From Pseudoalteromonas sp. MEBiC 03607 (GTDB lineage: Bacteria; Pseudomonadota; Gammaproteobacteria; Enterobacterales; Alteromonadaceae): DNA of 64,000 nt. The notes under the pieces were generated by a model that worked only from the letters and a program-made list of their open reading frames with translations, had not been told where the DNA came from and made no database searches. The translations under genes and the position numbers were made by a program. The DNA is taken from contig NZ_SRRY01000001.1 in the NCBI RefSeq assembly GCF_004792295.1, positions 1,498,501 through 1,562,500 of the forward strand. The letters run 5' to 3'. Of this stretch, positions 57,103 to 64,000 are shown in pieces; the stretch's first letter is position 1, and every line of letters begins with the position of its first letter.

Positions 57103-59112
57103 ATGTCATTTAGCTTATATGACATTGCTAATGCCGGTGTAAGAGCGAATTCTGAGCTTTTACAAACCACCAGTAAAAACATAGCGAATGTGAATACTGA
57201 AGGCTATGTGCGTGAACGCACTGAGTTCACAACCATGATCGACAACCAAGTGGGTCGTGGCGAAACGTATCGCTTGTTAAATGAGTTTGCCCAAAAGCAA
57301 TTAAATCGTGATACCTCAAATAAGGCATTTTTTGATCAGTTTGTAACTGAAGCAAGCCGAGTAGATAGCCTGTTTTCAGAAGAATCAAACAGTTTATCGA
57401 CCAGTATCAACTCGTTTTTTAACAACGTACAAGAAAGCTTAAATCAGCCTTCGTCAAGAGTCGCTCGTTCACTAGTAATGACTGATGCACAGAACTTGAT
57501 TGATCAGATGGATAGGTTATCGAGCATCGTGGTTGATCAAAAAGCGGTTGTGAATGAACAATTAGAAATCTTCTCAGATGAGGCGAATAACCTTATCCAA
57601 AATATTAGTGATTTGAATACTAAAATTGCGGCGGTACATGGTACTGATCGTGAGTCAGTCTCTAGTGGTTTATACAATGAGCGTGATAAAGCAATTCGTG
57701 ATTTATCAGAGTTGATAGATATTGAAACACTTGATGGTAATAACGGCGAAAAACAAGTGTATTTAGGCTCAGGTCAAGCACTTGTTATGCAAAGCGGTAC
57801 ATTTAACCTGTTTTCATTTAGTGGTGACCCCGATCCAAACTTTAAAGAGTTAAAGCTCGACGTCAATGGTGGCAAAGCAGTGCCGCTTGAAGTTGATGTA
57901 AGTAAATTAAAAGGCAAAATTGGTGGGCTGCTTGCTTTTCGTGATGACATTTTAGTCCCTGCCCAGAATCAACTTGGTCAAATGGGGTTAGCGCTGGCAG
58001 ATGCATTTAATCAGCAAAACCGCCTAGGTATGGACGCCAATGGTGAAATTGGTGGTGATATATTCGCTATTCCAACCGTTGATGCATTTAGCTACCAAGC
58101 CAATACCGGTTCATCAACCATGACGGCAACGGTTGAACCAGGTAAAGGCAGCGAATTGCCAGCAAGTGATTTTATTGTCACCTATACCAGTGCTACCACT
58201 GTCGAAATTCAAGCTATTGATAATAAAGGTGAGCCAATTGGCACTGCGTCAACAGCGAATGTGACGGCAGGGGTGATTGATTCATCAACCATCACAGGCG
58301 GTGAAGCGTTTGGTTTACAGCTTAATGTATCAGGCACAGCAAATGCCGGTGACCAATTTATGGTGAAGCTTAACTCACAAGCAGCAACAACGTTAGAGCT
58401 TGCAACTGAGCGCCCTGAAGACTTAGCGCTTGCTTCGCCCATACGTACTCAAAATGATATAAACAATACCGGTGACGCCAATATTTCGCCGGGTACGGTT
58501 ACTGACATAGCAAACTCGACGGGTATTACAGTGGGGCCTCCACCTAGTTTGGCCAATAGCGATATAACATTAGTAAAAACGGCGAATGCTAACGAGTATC
58601 AAATCACAGATGGTAACGGTACTAGCACCTTTACAATCACACCTCCGGCAGAGAATATTCTTGCGCAAGCAGGGGCGCCATATGACAGCTACGGTTTTGA
58701 TTTTAACATAGAAGGCACACCTGCTACCGGCGATACCTTTACGCTTGAATTTAACACAGGTGGTTTTGATGATAATCGTAATGGTTTATTACTGGCAGGC
58801 TTACAAACTGGCGACTTAGTGCGTCAAAATGTTGAAGCAAGCAGCACCGCTGATAATCATAAAACATTCAACCAAGCATACTCTGGCATTGTCACTGATA
58901 TTGGTGTTGTTACGAGTCAGGCGCAAACCAATGGTGCGGCCTTTACCGCATTGGCTGATCAATCTGAAGCTTGGTACGAGTCATTATCTGGTGTAAACCT
59001 TGATGAAGAAGCGGCAAACCTGCTTCGTTTTCAGCAGTCTTATGCGGCATCAGCGCAGGTACTTGCAACAGCACGTACTATTTTTGACACCTTATTAAGT
59101 GCGGCGAGGTAA
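57103..59112 (+). CDS. flgK: Hook-associated protein 1 FlgK
   Basis: Junction protein between hook and filament. N-terminus SLYDIANAGVRANSELLQTTSKNIANVNTEGYVRERTEF; C-terminus GVNLDEEAANLLRFQQSYAASAQVLATARTIFDTLL. At 669 residues it is about 120 longer than the enteric protein. The extra length is in the middle (about 330-580), where two similar segments occur (LQLNVSGTANAGDQFMVKL and FDFNIEGTPATGDTFTLEF). Confidence 0.96.
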   Translation: MSFSLYDIANAGVRANSELLQTTSKNIANVNTEGYVRERTEFTTMIDNQVGRGETYRLLNEFAQKQLNRDTSNKAFFDQFVTEASRVDSLFSEESNSLSTSINSFFNNVQESLNQPSSRVARSLVMTDAQNLIDQMDRLSSIVVDQKAVVNEQLEIFSDEANNLIQNISDLNTKIAAVHGTDRESVSSGLYNERDKAIRDLSELIDIETLDGNNGEKQVYLGSGQALVMQSGTFNLFSFSGDPDPNFKELKLDVNGGKAVPLEVDVSKLKGKIGGLLAFRDDILVPAQNQLGQMGLALADAFNQQNRLGMDANGEIGGDIFAIPTVDAFSYQANTGSSTMTATVEPGKGSELPASDFIVTYTSATTVEIQAIDNKGEPIGTASTANVTAGVIDSSTITGGEAFGLQLNVSGTANAGDQFMVKLNSQAATTLELATERPEDLALASPIRTQNDINNTGDANISPGTVTDIANSTGITVGPPPSLANSDITLVKTANANEYQITDGNGTSTFTITPPAENILAQAGAPYDSYGFDFNIEGTPATGDTFTLEFNTGGFDDNRNGLLLAGLQTGDLVRQNVEASSTADNHKTFNQAYSGIVTDIGVVTSQAQTNGAAFTALADQSEAWYESLSGVNLDEEAANLLRFQQSYAASAQVLATARTIFDTLLSAAR

Positions 59113-59114
59113 TT

Positions 59115-60347
59115 ATGCGTATTTCAAATAACATGATGTATAAGAATAACCTTAATTCTATTCTTAACTCACAGCAAAATGTTAATAAAGCACAAGAGCA
59201 GGTTAATACCCAAAAGCGCGTATTAACTGCTGCGGATGATCCTTCAGCAACTGCACGTGCGTTACTTTATAGCGACCGCATTCAAGGTAATGAACAGTTC
59301 ACAAAAAATATCACTATGCTGAATAGTCGTTTAACGACGGAAGAAAGTGTGCTGCAAAACATCAAAGGCGCACTTGAATCTGCTTATACATTATCTATTC
59401 AAGCAGGTAATGGTGCTTATAGTGATATCGACCGTGAAGGTATTGCTGAAGAAGTTAAAGCATTGCAAAGCACGGTGCTTGATTTAATGAATGCAAAAAC
59501 GGAAGACGGAAAATATATCTTTTCTGGTTACCAAGATAACACGCCTACTTATAGCTATGACAGTGCATCAGGTCGTTACGAATACGGTGGTGACCAAGGT
59601 CAGCACAAAATTAAAGTGGCCGAAGGTGTAGAAATAAAGTCGAGTGATAATGGTTTTGATACGTTTGAAAAAGTAAATGCTCGACTAAATGTGGCCTCAA
59701 ATAACGGCACTGTGTCAGGCGGTATCACAAGTTCTAAAATTTATGTCACAGAGCAGGGCGATTTTGATAGCTTCCATAAATCTAACTACAATGCTGATCC
59801 GGCTGCAGCAGCGAATGCAAATACATTAAGCTTTATTACCACCACAGGTACACCAAATACTTATGTGGTACAGCAAGCGGGTGTAACAATTGGCAGCGGT
59901 AGCTTTGATGAAGGCAAAATTAATTTTAAAGGAATGCAAGTCACTATTGACCCTGTTGCTAACGGGCAAGTTGATGTAGACCTAGAAGCACCACAAAAAG
60001 AGAATGCCCTTAATACCTTAGATGATTTAATTGCTGGCCTGACAGCGCCGAACTTAACGCAAGAAGAGTTTGATCAGGTGCTTGCCGATGCTGTTGTACA
60101 GCTAAATAATGCTAAAAACCAAGTATCTCTGGTTCAAGCCGGTTTAGGTGGCCGTTTAAACACAGCAAAGAAAATTGAAGAGTCTAATAGCGATCTTGAT
60201 ATTAACAACAAAGCTGCAAAAGCCGAGTTAGTTGAGCTTGATATGGCTGAAGCAATTACAGAGCTTACTAAACAAGAGACTGCACTGCAGGCATCGCAGG
60301 CCACATTCGGTCGTTTAGCCAATCTTTCTTTGTTTGATTATCTATAA
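59115..60347 (+). CDS. flgL: Hook-associated protein 3 FlgL
   Basis: Second junction protein. N-terminus MRISNNMMYKNNLNSILNSQQNVNKAQEQVNTQKRVLTAADDPSATARAL; flagellin-like C-terminus AELVELDMAEAITELTKQETALQASQATFGRLANLSLFDYL. 410 residues, longer than the enteric protein because of the central domain. 2 bp after flgK; a hairpin follows. Confidence 0.96.
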   Translation: MRISNNMMYKNNLNSILNSQQNVNKAQEQVNTQKRVLTAADDPSATARALLYSDRIQGNEQFTKNITMLNSRLTTEESVLQNIKGALESAYTLSIQAGNGAYSDIDREGIAEEVKALQSTVLDLMNAKTEDGKYIFSGYQDNTPTYSYDSASGRYEYGGDQGQHKIKVAEGVEIKSSDNGFDTFEKVNARLNVASNNGTVSGGITSSKIYVTEQGDFDSFHKSNYNADPAAAANANTLSFITTTGTPNTYVVQQAGVTIGSGSFDEGKINFKGMQVTIDPVANGQVDVDLEAPQKENALNTLDDLIAGLTAPNLTQEEFDQVLADAVVQLNNAKNQVSLVQAGLGGRLNTAKKIEESNSDLDINNKAAKAELVELDMAEAITELTKQETALQASQATFGRLANLSLFDYL

Positions 60348-60354
60348 TTAATCT

Positions 60355-60384
60355 AGGTTAAGCTCATTTTTTGGGCTTAACCTT
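60355..60384 (+). terminator. Terminator after flgL
   Basis: AGGTTAAGC and GCTTAACCT form a 9-bp stem, followed by TTAAAA; a moderate terminator. Confidence 0.65.
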
Positions 60385-60573
60385 TAAAACCTGCTTTAAA
60401 TTACCTACCAAAGAGCCTTTTGAGCGAAATATTTATAAAGTTTTTAACGTCTACAATACATATCTAAAACTATTTTTTAGCTACTCTAAAATGATTGATA
60501 AAGATTTTTAAAATTAATTTTCATTTAAATACAACGATTTAAATAAAAAATGAAAAATTGTTTAAAAATTCGC

Positions 60574-60600
60574 TAAAGGATTTTTTGACCGGACCGATAA
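60574..60600 (+). promoter_or_regulatory. FliA promoter of flagellin 1
   Basis: TAAA, 15 bp, ACCGATAA: one difference from TAAA-N15-GCCGATAA. Confidence 0.8.
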
Positions 60601-60692
60601 CTTAATTAACCAAGCAGCGTAGCAAATAACAGTTACCGCTTAATTAGAGTAAGTTTGAGAGTAAATGATAAGTTTACTTCGGGAGAAATATC

Positions 60693-61658
60693 ATGGCACT
60701 TTATGTAAATACAAATGTTAGTTCATTAAACGCACAAAGACAATTAATGAATTCTGGTAATGCACTAGACACTTCATTCCAACGTTTATCATCAGGTCTT
60801 CGTATCAATAGTGCGAAAGATGATGCGGCAGGTCTACAAATTTCAGACCGTTTAACATCACAAATTAACGGCCTAAACCAAGGTAACCGTAACGCGAATG
60901 ATGGTATCTCTTTAGCACAAACAGCTGAAGGTGCATTAGACGAAGTAACATCAATGTTCCAACGTATGCGTACACTTGCACAACAAGCAGCAAACGGTTC
61001 AAACACTGATGAAGACCGTTTAGCAATCCAAGAAGAGATGCGTTCTCTTTCTGCAGAAGTTAACCGTGTTGCAGGTGATACAACTTTCGGTGGTCAAAAC
61101 CTACTAGATGGTACATACGACGCGAAGTTCCAAGTAGGTGCTGATGCAGTACAAACAATTAACTTCAGTATGCAAACGGTAGGCGCTACAACGAATAGCC
61201 TTGAAGCAAATGGCGGTTTCACTATCTCTGGTATCGCGGGTGTTGCTGCAGGTGTAACTGGTAATACACTAGCTGAACTTGCTGAAGGTATCAGTGCAAT
61301 TGATAGCTCTGTTACAGCGGCATCACTAGATTTCGCAACGACATTTACAGCAGGTGGTATCAGTGTATCTACTCAAGCAAATGCACAGGCTGTACTAGCA
61401 GGTATGGATTCACTTATCGCAGTAGTAGATAAGAAACGTGCAGAACTAGGTGCGGTACAAAACCGCTTCCAATCAACAATTCGTAACCAATCGAATATTG
61501 CTGAAAACCTAAGTGCTGCTAAATCACGTATCAAAGATACTGACTTCGCTCAAGAAACAGCTAACTTAACTAAGATGCAAATCTTACAACAAGCTAGCCA
61601 AACAATCTTAAGCCAAGCAAACCAACGTCCTCAAGCGGCATTAAGCTTACTAGGTTAA
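60693..61658 (+). CDS. Flagellin 1
   Basis: Filament subunit of 321 residues. Conserved D0/D1 ends: [20 protein letters not shown] with [24 protein letters not shown], and C-terminal [43 protein letters not shown]. The central part (about 140-240) is short, so the filament has only a small outer domain. Strong Shine-Dalgarno (GGGAG) before the ATG. First of three tandem flagellins. Confidence 0.96.
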   Translation: MALYVNTNVSSLNAQRQLMNSGNALDTSFQRLSSGLRINSAKDDAAGLQISDRLTSQINGLNQGNRNANDGISLAQTAEGALDEVTSMFQRMRTLAQQAANGSNTDEDRLAIQEEMRSLSAEVNRVAGDTTFGGQNLLDGTYDAKFQVGADAVQTINFSMQTVGATTNSLEANGGFTISGIAGVAAGVTGNTLAELAEGISAIDSSVTAASLDFATTFTAGGISVSTQANAQAVLAGMDSLIAVVDKKRAELGAVQNRFQSTIRNQSNIAENLSAAKSRIKDTDFAQETANLTKMQILQQASQTILSQANQRPQAALSLLG

Positions 61659-61877
61659 TAGTTGGGAACTTGAGTTGAAGTGAAGTCAAAACTTTGACTC
61701 AAAAGAAAAGCGCCTTTGTCTAATGGGGTATTAACAAAGGCGCTAAGATCGGATTATAAAGCGGAGGCGCTCAAAATCCTGACAGTAGTGTTCTAACATT
61801 TGTAAGAACATAAAATACTAAGCACAGACTGTGCCATAGTTTGTGTTGATTTAACCCACTCTCAACTTATCTCTTTC

Positions 61878-61902
61878 AAGGCTCCTTTTAGGAGCCTTTT
61901 TT
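61878..61902 (+). terminator. Terminator between flagellins 1 and 2
   Basis: AAGGCTCC-TTTTA-GGAGCCTTTTTT. It lies 220 bp after the flagellin 1 stop, so the flagellin 1 mRNA would have a long structured 3' tail. Confidence 0.85.
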
Positions 61903-62044
61903 CATTCTGTTACTATTTTATCAATAGTTGGCCTATTTATTGCTCTATTTAATTCAAGTTAACTAACTAACACGCAAAGTGGCAGCTTTTTGCCTTAGGC
62001 AACTTAGAATTGCCGCCTAGTAAGCCACTTTGTCAAAACACTTT

Positions 62045-62070
62045 TAAAGTGACTTAACTTTGACAGATAA
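62045..62070 (+). promoter_or_regulatory. Possible FliA promoter of flagellin 2
   Basis: TAAA, 14 bp, ACAGATAA: two base differences in the -10 and a spacer one short. It is only 15 bp from the ATG and overlaps the ribosome-binding site region, so this is weak. Confidence 0.3.
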
Positions 62071-62084
62071 GAAGAGAGTTTATT

Positions 62085-63053
62085 ATGGCTTTATATGTAA
62101 ATACTAATGTTAGCGCATTAAATGCACAAAGACAGTTAGATCGGTCTGGTACAGATTTAGACACTTCATTTAAGCGTCTGTCATCGGGTCTTCGTATTAA
62201 TAGTGCTGCCGATGATGCTGCTGGTCTACAGATTTCTGACCGTTTGCAATCACAAATCCTAGGTCTTAACCAAGGTAACCGAAATGCAAATGACGGTATT
62301 TCTTTGGCACAAACTGCTGAAGGTGCGTTAGACGAAATTACTTCAACGTTCCAACGTATCAGAACCCTGTCGCAACAAGCTGCCAATGGTTCTAATACAG
62401 ATGAAGACCGATTAGCTCTTCAAGAAGAGATCCGTCAATTATCTGCTGAAGTAAATCGAATTGCTTCAGATACAACCTTTGGTGGTCAAAACTTACTTGA
62501 TGGTAGTTACTCAGCGAGCTTCCAAGTGGGTGCTGATGCAGTGCAAGTTATTGGTTTCAGCATGCAGTCAGTAGGTGCTACAACGAATAGCCTTGAAGCG
62601 AATGGTGGTTTCACTATTTCAGGTATCGCTGGTATCGCTGCTGCAGTTGGTGGTAAAGATTACGATGTACTTGCTGCAGGTATTAGTGCTATTGATGGTA
62701 CAACAACAGCGGCCTCTTTAACATTTGAGTCAGTGTTTACAGCTGATGGTATCAGTGTTTCGACCCAAGTAAATGCACAAGCAGTGCTTGCAGGTATGGA
62801 TTCACTGATTGCGGTTGTTGATAAAAAACGTGCAGAGCTTGGTGCTGTGCAGAACCGTTTCCAATCAACTATTCGTAACCAGGCTAACATTTCAGAAAAC
62901 TTGTCAGCAGCGAAATCGCGAATCAAAGATGCTGATTTCGCAGCAGAAACGGCTGCATTAACTAAAAACCAAATTCTACAGCAAGCAAGCCAAACAATTT
63001 TAGGTCAAGCAAATCAACGACCTCAGGCTGCTTTAAGCTTATTACAAGGTTAA
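62085..63053 (+). CDS. Flagellin 2
   Basis: Filament subunit of 322 residues, [44 protein letters not shown] at the start and [44 protein letters not shown] at the end. It differs from flagellins 1 and 3 in the central region (for example [21 protein letters not shown] and [19 protein letters not shown]). Probably under weaker or different control, as its FliA site is poor. Confidence 0.96.
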   Translation: MALYVNTNVSALNAQRQLDRSGTDLDTSFKRLSSGLRINSAADDAAGLQISDRLQSQILGLNQGNRNANDGISLAQTAEGALDEITSTFQRIRTLSQQAANGSNTDEDRLALQEEIRQLSAEVNRIASDTTFGGQNLLDGSYSASFQVGADAVQVIGFSMQSVGATTNSLEANGGFTISGIAGIAAAVGGKDYDVLAAGISAIDGTTTAASLTFESVFTADGISVSTQVNAQAVLAGMDSLIAVVDKKRAELGAVQNRFQSTIRNQANISENLSAAKSRIKDADFAAETAALTKNQILQQASQTILGQANQRPQAALSLLQG

Positions 63054-63089
63054 AGTTAAAAAATAAAGTTAAAAATTTACAAATAAAGC

Positions 63090-63116
63090 TAAAGCTTTCG
63101 CTTTATCAGACGATAA
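63090..63116 (+). promoter_or_regulatory. FliA promoter of flagellin 3
   Basis: TAAA, 15 bp, GACGATAA: one difference from the consensus. It gives a leader of about 95 nt. Confidence 0.75.
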
Positions 63117-63155
63117 CTGAGTTAGAGAACTATAAATCTAGGACTCTAAGTCGGT

Positions 63156-63187
63156 TAAATAGCAGGGTAGGGGTATCCCGCTGTTTA
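63156..63187 (+). promoter_or_regulatory. Hairpin in the flagellin 3 leader
   Basis: TAAATAGCAGGG and TCCCGCTGTTTA pair with two G-T wobbles and one mismatch. It ends 28 bp before the ATG and may affect stability or translation of the mRNA. Confidence 0.45.
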
Positions 63188-63215
63188 GCTATAAAATGAT
63201 AAAGCGGAGGCTAAT

Positions 63216-64000
63216 ATGGCTTTATACGTAAACACTAATGTGAGTTCATTGAACGCACAACGCCAGTTAATGAAATCTGGCAATTCACTTGATACATCTT
63301 TTCAGCGTTTATCTTCAGGTTTACGCATTAACAGTGCAAAAGATGATGCTGCAGGTATGCAGATTGCTAACCGTTTAACTAGCCAAGTTAATGGTTTAAA
63401 TCAAGGTAACCGAAATGCTAACGATGGTATTTCACTAGCGCAAACTGCTGAGGGTGCACTTGACGAAGTAACGTCAATGTTCCAACGTATGCGTACACTT
63501 GCACAGCAAGCGTCAAATGGTACAAATACCGACGAAGACCGCTTAGCACTACAAGAAGAAATCCGTTCACTTTCTTCAGAAGTAAACCGTGTTGCTGCAG
63601 ATACTACATTTGGTGGTCAAAACCTTCTTGATGGTAGCTATGATGCGAAGTTCCAAGTAGGTGCTGATGCAGTACAAACTATCAACTTCAGTATGCAAAC
63701 TGTGGGTGCAACAACAAATAGCCTAGAAGCAAATGGTGGTTTCACTATTTCTGGTATTGCGGGTGTTGCTGCAGGCGTGACAGGTAATACACTAGCAGAG
63801 CTAGCTGAAGGTATCAGTGCAATTGATAGCTCAGTTACAGCTGCATCACTAGATTTTGCAACGACATTTACAGCGGGTGGTATCAGTGTATCTACGCAAG
63901 CAAATGCACAAGCAGTGCTTGCAGGTATGGACTCTTTAATTGCTGTTGTTGACAAGAAACGTGCAGAGCTAGGTGCTGTGCAAAACCGTTTCCAATCTAC
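63216..64000 (+). CDS. Flagellin 3 (3' end outside the window)
   Basis: Third tandem flagellin, open at the window end after 261 codons. N-terminus [30 protein letters not shown] with AGMQIANRLTSQVNG. From about residue 143 to the end of the window the protein is identical to flagellin 1 ([19 protein letters not shown] and onward), although the DNA differs at many third positions. AGCGGAGG gives a strong ribosome-binding site 7 nt before the ATG. Confidence 0.95.
   Translation, partial: MALYVNTNVSSLNAQRQLMKSGNSLDTSFQRLSSGLRINSAKDDAAGMQIANRLTSQVNGLNQGNRNANDGISLAQTAEGALDEVTSMFQRMRTLAQQASNGTNTDEDRLALQEEIRSLSSEVNRVAADTTFGGQNLLDGSYDAKFQVGADAVQTINFSMQTVGATTNSLEANGGFTISGIAGVAAGVTGNTLAELAEGISAIDSSVTAASLDFATTFTAGGISVSTQANAQAVLAGMDSLIAVVDKKRAELGAVQNRFQS

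Larger units (their letters stand above)
60348..60692. other. flgL-flagellin intergenic region
   Basis: About 345 bp with the flgL terminator (60355-60384), very AT-rich sequence around 60440-60560 and the FliA promoter of the first flagellin (60574-60600), leaving a leader of roughly 80 nt. No gene supported. Confidence 0.7.
61659..62084. other. Intergenic region between flagellins 1 and 2
   Basis: About 425 bp. It contains a hairpin (AGCGCCTTTGT/ACAAAGGCGCT, 61709-61744), a 13-bp copy of the flagellin 3 ribosome-binding region at 61756-61768 with no gene after it, the terminator at 61878-61902 and a weak FliA-like site at 62045-62070. Confidence 0.6.

Noticed and set aside
60701-61006. 101-codon - strand frame in flagellin 1
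   Set aside because: Antisense of the conserved flagellin N-terminus; the same shadow appears in flagellin 2.

Overview
The window looks like chromosomal DNA of a marine gammaproteobacterium of the Alteromonadales, most likely Pseudoalteromonas. The basis is moderate AT-richness, gene order shared with enteric bacteria and Shewanella/Vibrio (sdhE-ygfX-nadB, rpoE-rseABC-lepA-lepB-rnc-era-recO-pdxJ, barA/rlmD-relA-mazG-pyrG-eno, mutH/rppH-ptsP-lgt-thyA), a Vibrio-type flagellar system (flgT, flgP, FlgO proteins, sigma-54-like promoters) and several tandem flagellins. The genus is inferred from gene content, not from a search.

Layout. 1-6 kb: the end of an RND pump gene, a YciU-like DNA-mimic protein, a DUF481 outer-membrane protein, slyD, ygfZ, sdhE-ygfX and nadB. 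6-15 kb: the sigma-E operon, followed by translation, secretion and RNA-processing genes through pdxJ. 15-27 kb: the hybrid kinase barA, rlmD-relA-mazG, pyrG, eno, mutH and a DnaA-box-rich gap. 27-33 kb: rppH, ptsP, a TauE-like permease, lgt, thyA and galU. 33.7-37.1 kb: an accessory block of two SPOR-like lipoproteins and three FlgO-family proteins. 37.2-39.2 kb: tRNA-Arg(CCU) and a hipBA toxin-antitoxin pair preceded by four evenly spaced operators. 39-44 kb: a zinc-type dehydrogenase, nhaD, a peroxiredoxin-glutaredoxin fusion and oxyR. 44-64 kb: flagellar genes flgT, flgP, flgMN, flgA, cheV, cheR, flgBCDE, flgFGHI, flgJKL and three flagellins, the last cut by the window end.

Regulation can be read in several places. 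A sigma-E promoter lies before rpoE, an OxyR site before oxyR, FliA promoters before flgMN and the flagellins, and sigma-54 (GG-N10-GC) promoters before flgP, flgB, flgF, flgJ, one SPOR lipoprotein and the FlgO operon. All six sigma-54 sites predict leaders of 23-28 nt. That ties the 34-37 kb lipoproteins to the flagellar regulon although they lie about 8 kb from the main cluster.

Most of the window is ordinary core genome. The parts most worth a second look are the SPOR/FlgO lipoprotein block, the 50-bp-spaced operators of hipBA, the DnaA-box cluster between mutH and rppH, an intrinsic terminator inside the ygfX frame, and the flagellins with identical middles but different N-termini.
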